A stretch of 64,000 nt of DNA, from positions 434,001-498,000 of the forward strand of contig NZ_OY762555.1 of assembly GCF_963666015.1 (NCBI RefSeq), in the 5' to 3' direction. Positions 26,665 through 36,062 of this stretch are shown here, piece by piece (position 1 is the stretch's first letter; every line of letters starts with the position of its first letter). The notes below the pieces were generated by a model, which did no database searches, was not told the DNA's origin, and saw only the letters and a list, made by a program, of their open reading frames with translations. A program made the translations under genes and the position numbers. The DNA comes from an uncultured Sphaerochaeta sp. Lineage in GTDB: Bacteria; Spirochaetota; Spirochaetia; Sphaerochaetales; Sphaerochaetaceae.

Positions 26665-28719
26665 TCAAATGAAATCCTTCAATTTCCTACTTCGTTTGGG
26701 ATGTCTGAGCCTTCTCAAAGCTTTTGCTTCAATCTGGCGGATACGTTCCCTTGTCACCTCAAAATACAACCCAACTTCCTCGAGTGTCAATGAATACCCA
26801 TCATCGAGTCCAAATCGCATTTTCAGTACTTCCTGCTCTCTTGCAGGCAGTGTAGCCAAAACGTCCTTCAGTTGTTCCTGCAAAAGCGCATATGCTGTCT
26901 GTGTGGCTGGATTCTCAACTTCCTTGTCCTCAATAAAATCACTGAGCAAGGAGTCTTCCTCTTCACCTACAGGAGTCTCAAGGCTGATTGGCTCACGGGC
27001 AACATTCTTGACTGCCTTGACCTTGATCTCGGTCCATCCCAGCTTCTCAGCGACTTCCTCATCGGTGGGTTCACGACCCAGGGACTGCATAAGCATCCTT
27101 GACTCCCGAACCACCTTATTGATCTGTTCTATCATGTGTACGGGAACCCTGATGGTTCTTGCCTGATCGCTAATAGAACGGGTAATTGCCTGACGAATCC
27201 ACCACGTGGCATAAGTAGAGAACTTGAACCCCTTGCGGTATTCAAACTTCTCAACAGCCTTGATCAATCCAATATTGCCTTCCTGGACCAAGTCAAAGAA
27301 GTGCAAACCACGGTTGGTATATTTCTTTGCGATGGAGACAACCAGACGCAAGTTCGCCCTGATCAACCTATCCTTCGCATCCTTCATCATCTTCTGACCA
27401 TACTTGATCTTGGTGGAATGTATCAGGATATTCTCACACGTATCCTCAAACTGATACTCAATCTGTTTCAGGTCCTTCTCGGTGAGCTGCAACTCCCTAA
27501 TCAGGTCCTTGATTGTATCACTGCTGAGATGAAGCTCTTCCTCAATGATTGCACTCTTGCCTTGGGTCGCAAGGTCACGGCCAAGTTGACGAAGTTCCTT
27601 GGGATTGGTGATATGCAACTTGTTTTCCAGTTGCTGTTTCTTCTCTTTGTATGAGCGGATCCTATTCTCAGCATCAATAAAGTCATGGGTGAAGGAGGTA
27701 ATTTCCTCAGGCTGTAGATCAATCTTTCCAAGCTTCTTGAGCAGGGTCTTCCTCGATTTCAAGAGCCCATCATCACGCAAGACATCCTCGCCTGTGCTGA
27801 TCATCTGCTCTTTCTTGCCCATGTAGTTCTTGAGCCCTGCCTGAACTTCCTTCAGAGGTTCCTTGTAGTACTGGTTGAAGCGCTTCTGTACCGTAACAAG
27901 TTCCTTATAATCCTTTGCGTTGTACTCTTCTTCCTGTCCCTCGATTTTCAAGTTGAGTGTCTTGAAGATTTCATAAAAGCGAGTGATCATGACACCACTT
28001 TCCTGAATGACTTCCTTGATGATCAAGGCTCCGTCTTCCATCTTCTTGCTCAGCTCAACCTCTTGTTCGGCAGTCAGGAGGTTCTCCCTTCCAATCTCCC
28101 TGAGGTATAAGCGTATAGGATCATCACCACTAGTATCGCTCTTATCGGTACCGAGGATTGTATTGTGCCTGCTATGATCGCTGTCCCCATCCCGCTCTTC
28201 CAGGCTGGAGATGTCAACAAACCGTTCACCGCCCCCTACCGAATCATCATCGGTACTCAAGGCGGTCCAGTCACTCTTTATGGAATCATCTTCCTCTTCA
28301 TCTTCATCAAGCGCATCATCGTCATCGTCCGCATCGGGATCAGAGCCATGTTTTGCTTTTTTCTTGGATTTCTCTTCATCATCCTTGGTATGTTCATCAG
28401 GAAAATGTTCAATCAAGTCATCAACTGTGATGCTCTCATCATCATCAAGAAGGTCATCCGGCTCATCATCAAGGTCATCTGTATCGATTTCATCGGGAGT
28501 CGGACCATCTGGGAAAACACCAGCAACATGGGCATCCTCACTCTCTGTGACATCAATTTCCAGTTCACTGAGTGTTTGCATGATTTCATCGACAGCCTCA
28601 TCCGTGGCATATTTCGGCCCGAGAGCATTACGTATCTCGTCCTTGGTTACCTGTCCGGTCTCTGCTGAGCGTGCTACCATGTCCTTGAGAATGGTCTGCG
28701 AAATAGTTTCATCAAGCAT
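26665..28719 (-). CDS. rpoD: RNA polymerase primary sigma factor (sigma-70)
   Basis: RpoD directs RNA polymerase to housekeeping promoters. Region 1.1 lies at residues 1-60, region 1.2 begins at [21 protein letters not shown] (about 200), region 2 has [37 protein letters not shown] and the -10 recognition helix [13 protein letters not shown], and region 4 ends with [20 protein letters not shown]. Between 1.1 and 1.2 there is a very acidic stretch of about 80 residues (residues ~75-160) rich in Asp, with a [18 protein letters not shown] run. At 684 residues it is longer than E. coli RpoD. It lies 22 bases after dnaG. Confidence 0.97.
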   Translation of the reverse strand: MLDETISQTILKDMVARSAETGQVTKDEIRNALGPKYATDEAVDEIMQTLSELEIDVTESEDAHVAGVFPDGPTPDEIDTDDLDDEPDDLLDDDESITVDDLIEHFPDEHTKDDEEKSKKKAKHGSDPDADDDDDALDEDEEEDDSIKSDWTALSTDDDSVGGGERFVDISSLEERDGDSDHSRHNTILGTDKSDTSGDDPIRLYLREIGRENLLTAEQEVELSKKMEDGALIIKEVIQESGVMITRFYEIFKTLNLKIEGQEEEYNAKDYKELVTVQKRFNQYYKEPLKEVQAGLKNYMGKKEQMISTGEDVLRDDGLLKSRKTLLKKLGKIDLQPEEITSFTHDFIDAENRIRSYKEKKQQLENKLHITNPKELRQLGRDLATQGKSAIIEEELHLSSDTIKDLIRELQLTEKDLKQIEYQFEDTCENILIHSTKIKYGQKMMKDAKDRLIRANLRLVVSIAKKYTNRGLHFFDLVQEGNIGLIKAVEKFEYRKGFKFSTYATWWIRQAITRSISDQARTIRVPVHMIEQINKVVRESRMLMQSLGREPTDEEVAEKLGWTEIKVKAVKNVAREPISLETPVGEEEDSLLSDFIEDKEVENPATQTAYALLQEQLKDVLATLPAREQEVLKMRFGLDDGYSLTLEEVGLYFEVTRERIRQIEAKALRRLRHPKRSRKLKDFI

Positions 28720-28741
28720 CTGTATTTCTTACCTACCCTGT

Positions 28742-30538
28742 TTACATCTCCTGTCCAAGAGTACGCTTGAGTTGTGCTATCTTTGCATCAATCTCAGTCT
28801 TCTCCCGAAGCAGTTCCTCGATCCCTTCATCCTCAGTTCCGTCCTGAAGACTAATATCCAAAAGTCGTTTATTGCTTAAACGACGCTTCTCATAATTTCG
28901 CAGTTGAATTCGATTCACTGCTTCATTGAGAACTTCAACTGGAGCCAGTCGAAATTCCTCCATAGCAAAGGACGATGCTACGTCACTTCGCAGTTGCGGG
29001 TCTTCAATCATCTGCAAGATATACTCATCATGCTTTCCGACATCTTCCCGTGCAGCCTCCTCCAATACATCATAGAGAGCTTCAGCCTCATTGTCCTCCA
29101 GGTCCTCGACTGCTAATTTGTATCGAGTCTGCAAATACAAATCCCGATTGTTGACCAGAGTCAGCATTGCGTACAAATCAACAGAAATAGTCGCTGGATT
29201 CAACGCTCGGATCTGTCGCTCCTCATTCCTGACAGCCGGCTTTACAACAACCCGCTCCTTATGTGAATAATCGTCAAGAATTGACGACTCGTCAACATCC
29301 AATCGGGAAGCCAGGATTTTTATTAGATCCTGCTTCTCAATCGACGACTGTGTGACGTCCAAATATGGCCGAACCGCATGAAATACAGAGGTTTTGCCTT
29401 TGGGCGTCAGTGTATCATACTGGTTTACCGCATTGTTTACAAGATAATGAAACCCTTGAACTGCATGTTGCAGCTCATTTTGCAGGGCTTCTTCCCCTTT
29501 CTCCTGCACCAACTCAGAGGCATCCTTTGCGCTCTTGAGCATGAGTACAGAATTTTCCATGCCAAAATCCTGGGCAATGACCAAAGCTTTCTGAGCCGCA
29601 CTCTGCCCTGCCCTGTCGCTATCAAAGAGAATCTGTACCGAGGTGCAATATCTTCTGAGCAACTTACCCTGGTCTTCAGTAAAGGAGGTACCCAATGGAG
29701 CCATTGCATTGGTGAAACCACTCTGATGCAGTGCCACCACATCGAAATTTCCTTCACAGAGAATAGCCTTCTGGCTTTTCTTTATGGTTTCAAGTGATTC
29801 ATACAAACCAAACAGGTTGTGTTTCTTGCTGTAAATCATCGTCTCTGGGGTATTGATGTACTTAGCCTTCGAGGTATTTGAAAGGTCCCTCCCACCGAAA
29901 GCTACCGTCTTGCCCTGCCAGTTTCGGATGGGAAACATCAACCGGTCACGAAACAGCGGAAATCGGGAATTGTTCTGGCTAAAGAGACCACTCTGCTTGA
30001 GGAGTTCATCACTATAGTGGTGTTTACGGAGGAATGAATACAACCATTGTCCATCAGAGGGGGCATACCCAAGGTTGAATCTCTCCCACATTGCCTCGCT
30101 GACATTCCGTTCTCTTAGATACATCCTGGCCTGTTCTGCTTGTCTGGAATGCACCAGAAGGTAGTGAAAAGATCCAGCAATCTTGTCATAAAGCTCAAAC
30201 AAGGTCTCTTTTAGGTCACGCTTACTTCGGTCCTCTTCAGTCTCATCTGCTAGCTCGATGTTTGCCCTTCTTGCCAGCATCTTGACTGACTCGACAAAAC
30301 TCACCTTCTCCATCTCCATGAGGAAGTCGAACATCGAGCCGCCTTTCTTGCAACTGAAACAGTAATAGAAACCTTGTTCATCAACTACGGAGAAGGACGG
30401 AGTTTTTTCTTCATGGAAAGGGCAGAGGCCCCAAAGCCTCCCACCCCTGGCACTCAAGGTGACATAATCAGAGACTACCTCACTGAGAGGAATTCGTGCC
30501 TTGATCTGTTCAAGTACCGATTCCGAAATCTTTGCCAT
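28742..30538 (-). CDS. dnaG: DNA primase
   Basis: DnaG lays RNA primers for replication. The N-terminal CHC2 zinc domain (GLCPFHEEKTPSF...FYYCFSCKKGG, residues ~38-65), the RNA polymerase core and a TOPRIM domain with CEGNFDVVALHQSGF and LFDSDRAGQSA are all present, plus a C-terminal helical region for DnaB binding. The length of 598 residues is standard. An AGGGAAAG site precedes the ATG. dnaG-rpoD adjacency is the core of the macromolecular synthesis operon; rpsU is missing from its usual first position. Confidence 0.97.
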   Translation of the reverse strand: MAKISESVLEQIKARIPLSEVVSDYVTLSARGGRLWGLCPFHEEKTPSFSVVDEQGFYYCFSCKKGGSMFDFLMEMEKVSFVESVKMLARRANIELADETEEDRSKRDLKETLFELYDKIAGSFHYLLVHSRQAEQARMYLRERNVSEAMWERFNLGYAPSDGQWLYSFLRKHHYSDELLKQSGLFSQNNSRFPLFRDRLMFPIRNWQGKTVAFGGRDLSNTSKAKYINTPETMIYSKKHNLFGLYESLETIKKSQKAILCEGNFDVVALHQSGFTNAMAPLGTSFTEDQGKLLRRYCTSVQILFDSDRAGQSAAQKALVIAQDFGMENSVLMLKSAKDASELVQEKGEEALQNELQHAVQGFHYLVNNAVNQYDTLTPKGKTSVFHAVRPYLDVTQSSIEKQDLIKILASRLDVDESSILDDYSHKERVVVKPAVRNEERQIRALNPATISVDLYAMLTLVNNRDLYLQTRYKLAVEDLEDNEAEALYDVLEEAAREDVGKHDEYILQMIEDPQLRSDVASSFAMEEFRLAPVEVLNEAVNRIQLRNYEKRRLSNKRLLDISLQDGTEDEGIEELLREKTEIDAKIAQLKRTLGQEM

Positions 30539-30546
30539 TGCTTTCC

Positions 30547-30987
30547 CTAATCCCGTATGATCGGACTTTGTTGAAGATCTATCATTAAGAGATCATCAAT
30601 CTCTTCTTTAGAATAGAGTCTCCCCTTTCCGATTCCCGGACATGACTTCTTCTCTTCTTCCCAATGTTCCTCGCTCTCCAGTATACTCATCCAGAACGGA
30701 TAGGTCCTACACTGCCTGGGTCGTCCTTCATATACCGAGCAACCCTTTTCATTCAGGAACACACAGTCGTAATTCTGTTTTTCCTTCAAACTGATCATGG
30801 AGAATGCACCCATATCAACTATCCGGCAATAGGTTTTTATGAATGCTTGCTCATCCATACCGGTATGGGCACAAAGTCGATCAAGATCTGGTTGCGAGAG
30901 AAATACATACCCCGGTTCACAGCTGCAACAATAGCGGCAACCCTCTACACAAGAAAACCGTAAGCCATCCTCATAGAAGCAACTCAT
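30547..30987 (-). CDS. YkgJ family cysteine-cluster protein
   Basis: The 146-residue protein has the pattern CVEGCRYCCSC near the N-terminus and CVFLNEKGCSVYEGRPRQCRTYPFW, with a later Cys, typical of the putative zinc- or iron-chelating YkgJ family. The biochemical function is unknown. I prefer ATG 30987, six bases after AAAAGGGG, over an upstream GTG at 30993. It heads the dnaG-rpoD block with 8 bases to dnaG. Confidence 0.82.
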   Translation of the reverse strand: MSCFYEDGLRFSCVEGCRYCCSCEPGYVFLSQPDLDRLCAHTGMDEQAFIKTYCRIVDMGAFSMISLKEKQNYDCVFLNEKGCSVYEGRPRQCRTYPFWMSILESEEHWEEEKKSCPGIGKGRLYSKEEIDDLLMIDLQQSPIIRD

Positions 30988-31014
30988 CAACACCCCTTTT
31001 TCACGATACAGACA

Positions 31015-31045
31015 GGAAAAAGGCCTTCCTCAAAGAAGAAGGCCT
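31015..31045 (-). terminator. Rho-independent terminator after tRNA-Tyr
   Basis: AGGCCTTC (31021-31028) and GAAGGCCT (31038-31045) form an 8-bp perfect stem, followed on the minus strand by five T. It lies between tRNA-Tyr and the ykgJ-dnaG-rpoD block, only 27 bases before the ykgJ-like start. Confidence 0.82.
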
Positions 31046-31050
31046 CCAAT

Positions 31051-31132
31051 TGGAGAGAGAAGGATTCGAACCTTCGAAGGTATAACCAACAGATTTACAG
31101 TCTGCCCCCTTTGGCCACTCGGGAACCTCTCC
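31051..31132 (-). tRNA. tRNA-Tyr (anticodon GUA)
   Basis: On the minus strand, a 7-bp acceptor stem GGAGAGG pairs with TCTCTCC (one G-U), the anticodon loop reads CTGTAAA, and a class II long variable arm (TTGGTTATACCTTCGAA region) precedes the T-arm TTCGAATCC. The discriminator is A, and CCA is not encoded. The 82-nucleotide length fits a class II tyrosine tRNA. Confidence 0.95.
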
Positions 31133-31152
31133 ATGCCAAAAGACATTGGTAC

Positions 31153-31179
31153 ATTACAAACTCTGCATTGTTTTGTCAA
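31153..31179 (-). promoter_or_regulatory. Candidate promoter of tRNA-Tyr
   Basis: A consensus -35 TTGACA (31174-31179 on the minus strand) is followed after 15 bases by TGTAAT (31153-31158). The spacer is short, but the position is right: transcription would begin about 14 bases before the mature tRNA. Confidence 0.5.
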
Positions 31180-31235
31180 CCTGTCTCATTAAAATTCTTG
31201 ATTTCTCTCGTTGCAAGGCGTTTTTCCCCAAGTTC

Positions 31236-31264
31236 TTGACAGTTTTGCCCTCTGTCGGTATAGT
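31236..31264 (+). promoter_or_regulatory. Sigma-70 promoter of tRNA-Thr
   Basis: A perfect -35 TTGACA (31236-31241) and a -10 TATAGT (31259-31264) are separated by exactly 17 bases. The start site would fall near 31271, seven bases before the mature tRNA. Confidence 0.85.
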
Positions 31265-31277
31265 GCACAGAGTCAAA

Positions 31278-31349
31278 GCCGACTTAGCTCAGCGGTAGAG
31301 CACGTGACTTGTAATCTCGGGGTCGTCAGTTCAATCCTGACAGTCGGCT
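31278..31349 (+). tRNA. tRNA-Thr (anticodon UGU)
   Basis: The acceptor stem GCCGACT pairs perfectly with AGTCGGC, the D-stem is GCTC/GAGC, the anticodon loop CTTGTAA gives UGU, and the T-arm is GTCAG-TTCAATC-CTGAC. The anticodon stem CGTGA/TCTCG has a U-U mismatch at 29/41. The discriminator is U and CCA is not encoded. A strong promoter and a terminator flank it, so it is a single-gene transcript. Confidence 0.95.
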
Positions 31350-31356
31350 CACATGG

Positions 31357-31386
31357 GGGGCACACCACAATGGTGTGCCCCTTTTT
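31357..31386 (+). terminator. Rho-independent terminator after tRNA-Thr
   Basis: GGGGCACACCA (31357-31367) pairs perfectly with TGGTGTGCCCC (31371-31381) around a CAA loop, followed by five T. Confidence 0.92.
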
Positions 31387-31440
31387 CATCGTTCGGCCAC
31401 GATTGTACTACCGATTCAGTCCAACTGCTATGCTGATATC

Positions 31441-31469
31441 TTGCAATAAATAGAAATACTTGTTATAGA
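31441..31469 (+). promoter_or_regulatory. Candidate rpsD promoter
   Basis: TTGCAA (31441-31446) and TATAGA (31464-31469) are 17 bases apart. It would give a leader of about 50 nucleotides before the rpsD start. Confidence 0.45.
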
Positions 31470-31525
31470 TAGTTATTGTTAGCCTTGGCTAATAATTTAA
31501 TACGATTAGGTGGTACTATTACACT

Positions 31526-32119
31526 ATGGCAATATCGAGAACTCCTGTTTTCAAAAGATGCAATTATTTGGGGATCGATCCCTTGGTATTGGGGTATGCC
31601 CATAAACCAAGCATCAGACGAACAAAGACTACAACCCGACGGCGCAAGCAAAGTGTGTATGCGCGTCAGCTTATAGAGAAACAAAAACTCCGTTTCATCT
31701 ATGGTGTACTGGAAAAGCAATTCAGACTTATTTACGCAAGAGCAGAGAAAATTGACGGGATTACCGGAGAAAACCTACTCACCTTGCTTGAACTCAGATT
31801 TGACAACACAATTTTCCGCCTGGGCCTCTCAACTACCCGGAGGGAAGGCAGACAACTGATTAATCATGGTCATCTTATGCTGAACGGGAAGCGAGTGGGC
31901 ATCCCTTCGGTGACACTTAAGGTCGGAGATGTCATTTCGGTCCAGGAAAAAAGCAAACAGGCTTTCAGGTTACGTAAACTCACCCAGAACAGAAACATTC
32001 CTTCTTGGCTGGAATTTGATGAAGATACACTGGAAGCAAAAGTAGTCCGTCTACCAGTGAGGAGCGATATTGATTACGATGTCACCGAATCAGCGGTAGT
32101 TGAGCTTTACTCCAAGTAA
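31526..32119 (+). CDS. rpsD: 30S ribosomal protein S4
   Basis: S4 nucleates 16S rRNA assembly. The 197-residue protein begins like short S4 forms (RTPVFKRCNYLGIDPLVLGYAHKP) and carries the S4 RNA-binding domain at about residues 88-150 (RFDNTIFRLGLSTTRREGRQLINHGHLMLNGKRV). It is a stand-alone gene with its own leader and terminator, away from the ribosomal protein clusters. The ribosome-binding site is weak and distant (AGGTGG about 12 bases upstream). S4 is often autoregulatory, but no leader fold was resolved. Confidence 0.96.
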   Translation: MAISRTPVFKRCNYLGIDPLVLGYAHKPSIRRTKTTTRRRKQSVYARQLIEKQKLRFIYGVLEKQFRLIYARAEKIDGITGENLLTLLELRFDNTIFRLGLSTTRREGRQLINHGHLMLNGKRVGIPSVTLKVGDVISVQEKSKQAFRLRKLTQNRNIPSWLEFDEDTLEAKVVRLPVRSDIDYDVTESAVVELYSK

Positions 32120-32128
32120 ATTGTAAAG

Positions 32129-32170
32129 AGGGGCCGGTTAGTTTGTTTTTCCGGCTCCCTTTATATTTTA
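32129..32170 (+). terminator. Terminator of rpsD
   Basis: AGGGGCCGG (32129-32137) pairs with CCGGCTCCCT (32151-32160) with a single bulged T, followed by TTATATTTT. It starts 9 bases after the rpsD stop. Confidence 0.7.
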
Positions 32171-32207
32171 CATCCATTACCTTCTCTTCCCCAACGGATA
32201 CAGCATT

Positions 32208-33260
32208 CTAATCCTTGGACTCCCTCTGTCCTGTAGAACTCTTGATAATAAGATTTGGCTTGAGGATGACATCCGTCCTCCCTTCCCCTCTACGTCTTGC
32301 CTGGAGTTGCTCAAATGCACTCCTACCCAACAGCTTTGAATCCTGGTGTATGCTGCTCAGGGCAGGACGAGTTATATCACTGAGGAAGGATGCATCGTAT
32401 CCAATGACGGAGACCTGCCTCGGAACATCGATATTCTGTTCCCTAAGTGCCTGTAAAACACCAGCTGCGACGGAATCATTACAGCAGATAATTGCAGTAA
32501 AATCACATAGGGTGGAGAGAAAATGCTTGGTCATGGCATACCCGCTCTCATAGGTATATCCTGTACTACAGAGAAGGTCCCTATCTATCTTCACTCCATA
32601 TTCACTCAATGCCTTCTGGTATCCTTTCAAACGATCGAGGGAGGAATAGCTTCCCAGGAGTTTCCTGTCATGGATATTGAGAAGGTCTTCCGGTCTTTCA
32701 CTCCAGAAACTCGCGAAGAAGGCAATCTGACGATGCCCAGCCTTCAAGAGGTACTTTGCTGCGAGATAACCTCCCTGCTCATTGTCATAGTAGATATGAC
32801 TTGCATAATCACAGTAATCGTGTCGATAGATGATCACGATTGGGGTTGATATCGCAAATAGAGCAGGCAGCAATGAAGAGGAAGTGTCACTGAGGGGACA
32901 GAACAAAAGTCCATCAACACCAAGCTTTGCAGCCCTGCGAAGATTCTCCTCTTCCTGCACTGCACTCCCCTGTGAAGAGAGAACCATAAGGGTCTCACCC
33001 TCCTGATTTGCCTGACAAAGAATCCCCTCAACAACCGAAGAGAAGAAAGGGTTCTCCAGAGTGGGAACCACCAGTGCAATCATGGTATGTGGTCGCTTGG
33101 GTTTCTTGGGGACATATCCCAACGCATACATGGCCTCACGTACCCGTTTCGCTGCAGATGGTTCCACACGGTTGGCATGGTTCACTACCCTTGACACTGT
33201 TGCAATGGAGACCCCTGCAGCCCTGGCGACATCAGTAATGGTGATCTTTTTCCTATTCAT
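32208..33260 (-). CDS. LacI family transcriptional regulator
   Basis: The 350-residue regulator has the LacI helix-turn-helix and hinge (TITDVARAAGVSIATVSRVVNH, residues ~6-60) and a periplasmic-binding-protein-like effector domain (MIALVVPTLENPFFSSVVEGI onward), ending near the DNA-proximal motif VSVIGYDASFLSDITRPALSSI. The start overlaps the aroA stop by 4 bases (33257-33260). It is the last gene of the tctC-tctB-tctA-aroA-regulator operon, so it most likely responds to the transported compound or a pathway intermediate. Effector and binding site are inferred. Confidence 0.88.
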   Translation of the reverse strand: MNRKKITITDVARAAGVSIATVSRVVNHANRVEPSAAKRVREAMYALGYVPKKPKRPHTMIALVVPTLENPFFSSVVEGILCQANQEGETLMVLSSQGSAVQEEENLRRAAKLGVDGLLFCPLSDTSSSLLPALFAISTPIVIIYRHDYCDYASHIYYDNEQGGYLAAKYLLKAGHRQIAFFASFWSERPEDLLNIHDRKLLGSYSSLDRLKGYQKALSEYGVKIDRDLLCSTGYTYESGYAMTKHFLSTLCDFTAIICCNDSVAAGVLQALREQNIDVPRQVSVIGYDASFLSDITRPALSSIHQDSKLLGRSAFEQLQARRRGEGRTDVILKPNLIIKSSTGQRESKD

Positions 33261-34552
33261 GTATCCAGCTCCCTGATAACTGCCCCACAGGTGCGAAAGG
33301 CGTTAAAGAAGCCGGGGAAGGAGACAGCAGCACACTCTGAATCCTCAACTACCAGCCCTTCCTCTGTGGCAAGGGCAAGAGCTACCATTGCCATGGCGAT
33401 TCGGTGATCGCCTGAAGATCCAACAGTTCCCCCTTTCACCTTTGTAGGGCCCTTTACAATAAGCGAATCCTCCCCTACCTCCAGATTGCAACCCAAGGCA
33501 TTAAGTTTGTTTGCCATCTCAGCTACACGATCAGTTTCTTTCTGGCGTACATGGCCAAGATTGGTGAAGGTAGTAACCCCATGTGCTTGCGTGGCAGCAA
33601 CAGCAAGCGCAGGCAAGGAGTCAGGGATATCACCAAGATCTATCGTAAGACCTCCCTGCAAGGTTGCCCCTCCCTTTACCCTGAGCGTTCCCTCCTTTTC
33701 GTCTTTTTCCACATATGCACCCATTGCCTGTAAGATATCAATGACTCGTTTATCCCCTTGACTGTCCTGAAAATCGAGCGAGGTCAAAAGCAAGTCTGAA
33801 TTGCTGAGCGTGGCCGCTACCAGGGGAAAGGCTACTGCAGAAAAGTCAGCAGGTATGGTAAACCTTCCTGGAGTATAGCGTTGCCCACCTTTGATGTAAA
33901 ACCTGGTATAGTCCTCATTCCTCTCAACTTCAACCCCATAGCGTTGCATCCAGTCGAGGGTTATCTGCACATAGGGAGTCTCCAAGGGGTTGTCCACCAA
34001 TATCTCGGTATCTCTTTCTGCCAATGGGCTTGAGAGTAATAGGCTTGAAACATATTGGCTGTTGCTTCCGTTGAGCCTTACCTTTCCCCCTTTCAAGACT
34101 CCCTTGATAACCACAGGTGGAGCCTCCTGCCCTTCTCGGGTCAGGAAAGCCGTCGCGCCAAGGGTATTCAGTGCATCTACCAAGCGCTTGATAGGACGTC
34201 TTCTAATCTGCTCATCTCCGGTAATCACCGTCCAACCATCCACCAAGGCAGCAACTGAGGAGAAGAAACAGGTGGTGGTACCTGAATTACCAGTGTTGAT
34301 GCAGTCCTCAGGAGCAACCAAGGAGCTTCCCCTCCCCTCAATCACCCAAGAGCCTGCCCTCTCTTCTATCCTTGCACCGAAAGCTTTTGCAGCGGTCAGC
34401 GCACTCAATCCATCACCACTAGATAGCGGATTAACGATGATTGATTGCCCATCAGAGAGCAAACCGAGGAGAGCAGCTCGTATGGTGTGACTCTTGGAGC
34501 CAGGAACCTGAAGACTTCCATACAAGGAACCAGGTTTAACAATTACACGCAT
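33257..34552 (-). CDS. aroA: 3-phosphoshikimate 1-carboxyvinyltransferase (EPSP synthase)
   Basis: AroA joins shikimate 3-phosphate and phosphoenolpyruvate to EPSP in the aromatic pathway. Visible motifs are PGSKSHTIRAALLG (substrate-binding Lys and Ser), NTGNSGTTTCFFSS (the LxNxGTxxR region), DEQIRRRPIKRLVDAL, NGSNSQYVSSLLLSSP, the RQKETDRVAEM signature and the C-terminal GDHRIAMAMVALAL. The GTTTCFF version of the first signature, where the usual Arg is replaced by a Cys/Phe, is somewhat divergent. At 431 residues it is full length. It lies 3 bases after tctA. Confidence 0.93.
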   Translation of the reverse strand: MRVIVKPGSLYGSLQVPGSKSHTIRAALLGLLSDGQSIIVNPLSSGDGLSALTAAKAFGARIEERAGSWVIEGRGSSLVAPEDCINTGNSGTTTCFFSSVAALVDGWTVITGDEQIRRRPIKRLVDALNTLGATAFLTREGQEAPPVVIKGVLKGGKVRLNGSNSQYVSSLLLSSPLAERDTEILVDNPLETPYVQITLDWMQRYGVEVERNEDYTRFYIKGGQRYTPGRFTIPADFSAVAFPLVAATLSNSDLLLTSLDFQDSQGDKRVIDILQAMGAYVEKDEKEGTLRVKGGATLQGGLTIDLGDIPDSLPALAVAATQAHGVTTFTNLGHVRQKETDRVAEMANKLNALGCNLEVGEDSLIVKGPTKVKGGTVGSSGDHRIAMAMVALALATEEGLVVEDSECAAVSFPGFFNAFRTCGAVIRELDT

Positions 34553-34555
34553 ACA

Positions 34556-36049
34556 TCACATCCTTTTCATTCGTATAAATCGCTTCAAAGCCCTGCTGTT
34601 TGAGAGTAGTGTCAGAACAACCAACGTAAGCAAAATGATGGTAATGGGCCTTCCCAACAGTGCAATAAGAAATGCATCCTCACTGGAGGCAAGGGAGATG
34701 GCTCTGCGGAAGTTTGAATCCATCATACCTCCGAGGACGATTGCAAGCGTCATGGGAGCAACAGAATACGAACGACGTCGCATGAAGAAACCCAGAACAC
34801 CGAAGAAGAGCATCAGGTAGACATCAAACATCCTGTTGTTCGTCGCAAAAGACCCGATTATACAAAGAATGGCAACCAAGGGAAGGAGAATCCTCTTGGG
34901 GACTGCAATGATCTTACTAATCCTCGGAGCTACCAGGAGACCAAGGATCAAGAGAAAAACACTCCCAATAAAGCCACCAGCAAGGATCGCGTGAAACATC
35001 GGGGCACTTGTCTTGATGAACATTGGACCAGGTTGTAATCCATGAACATAGAAGACTGAGAGGATGATCGCAGTGACAGCATCCCCGGGTATAGCAAGGG
35101 TAAGCATGGGGATCATGGCCCCTCCAATACAAGCATTGTTGGCCGATTCACTGGCAACAATGCCCTCCACTGCTCCCTCTCCAAAAGGAACAGCGGGATT
35201 CTTAACCAATTTCTTTGCCTGACTATAAGCGAGGAAAGCCGCAACTGGGCCTCCTGCTCCAGGCAGTGCCCCGATGACAACCCCGATGGTTGCATACCAT
35301 AGAGAAATCGGAGTATGGCGCAGCACCTCTTTCGTTTTCAGTTTCTGGTACGAGAGAGCGTTGACATCCCCTCCCTCAAGACTGGTGGAAATGACCATCA
35401 ACACCTCAGAAAAGCCAAAGAGCCCCACCAACGCTGGTACAATATTGATTCCTGCCTGTAAGTTCTCGATACCAAAGGTAAGCCTCGCGGTACCCATTAC
35501 CGAGTCAATGCCTACCATGCTGAAGAACAGGCCGAGACAGGCACTGATAAGTCCCTTTGCAAAATGCTTCGTAGTCAGGGACCCTACGGTGGTCAAGCCG
35601 AAGGTTGCAAGGAGAAAGTAGTCCATCGGGGTGAATTTCAGCGCTACAGAGGATATCGGCTTGGCAACAACAGCCAAGGCGAGGAATCCAAAAAGCGTCC
35701 CTATGAATGAGTACATGACTGCGTAGATTAGGGCTTTATACGCCTCACCCTTTTTTGCCATGGGAAAACCATCAAGCGTGGTAACCACCGATGAAGGGGC
35801 CCCAGGAATATTGATCAGGATGGCTGAGAGAGCACCACTGAACACACCTACCACATACACACCCATAATGGTGGCAAGGGCATTGGTTGTCTGCCATGAA
35901 TAGGTAATTGATACCAGAAGTGCTGTTGCCATGGAGACAGATAACCCAGGAATGGAACCCACGAAGAGTCCAGCCAGCGAGCCGGCAAAGACAAGCAATA
36001 CAAACTGAAGGTTACTTGCATAGGAAATTATTCCAAGAAACATATCCAT
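34556..36049 (-). CDS. tctA: Tripartite tricarboxylate transporter, large permease TctA
   Basis: TctA is the large membrane subunit of a periplasmic-binding-protein-dependent secondary carrier. The 497-residue protein has about 12 helices and the family blocks GSIPGLSVSMATALLVSITY, YVVGVFSGALSAILINIPGAPSSVVTTLDGFPMAKKGEAYKAL and GALPGAGGPVAAFLAYSQAKK. It is 13 bases downstream of tctB. The solute is unknown; characterised members carry citrate, tartrate, aromatic or other carboxylates. Confidence 0.95.
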   Translation of the reverse strand: MDMFLGIISYASNLQFVLLVFAGSLAGLFVGSIPGLSVSMATALLVSITYSWQTTNALATIMGVYVVGVFSGALSAILINIPGAPSSVVTTLDGFPMAKKGEAYKALIYAVMYSFIGTLFGFLALAVVAKPISSVALKFTPMDYFLLATFGLTTVGSLTTKHFAKGLISACLGLFFSMVGIDSVMGTARLTFGIENLQAGINIVPALVGLFGFSEVLMVISTSLEGGDVNALSYQKLKTKEVLRHTPISLWYATIGVVIGALPGAGGPVAAFLAYSQAKKLVKNPAVPFGEGAVEGIVASESANNACIGGAMIPMLTLAIPGDAVTAIILSVFYVHGLQPGPMFIKTSAPMFHAILAGGFIGSVFLLILGLLVAPRISKIIAVPKRILLPLVAILCIIGSFATNNRMFDVYLMLFFGVLGFFMRRRSYSVAPMTLAIVLGGMMDSNFRRAISLASSEDAFLIALLGRPITIILLTLVVLTLLSNSRALKRFIRMKRM

Positions 36050-36062
36050 TAATCAAATCCTC

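Noticed and set aside
27136..28879. Long plus-strand reading frames opposite rpoD and dnaG
   Set aside because: They mirror the acidic, low-complexity rpoD codons (Ser- and His-rich translations) and show no protein features of their own.
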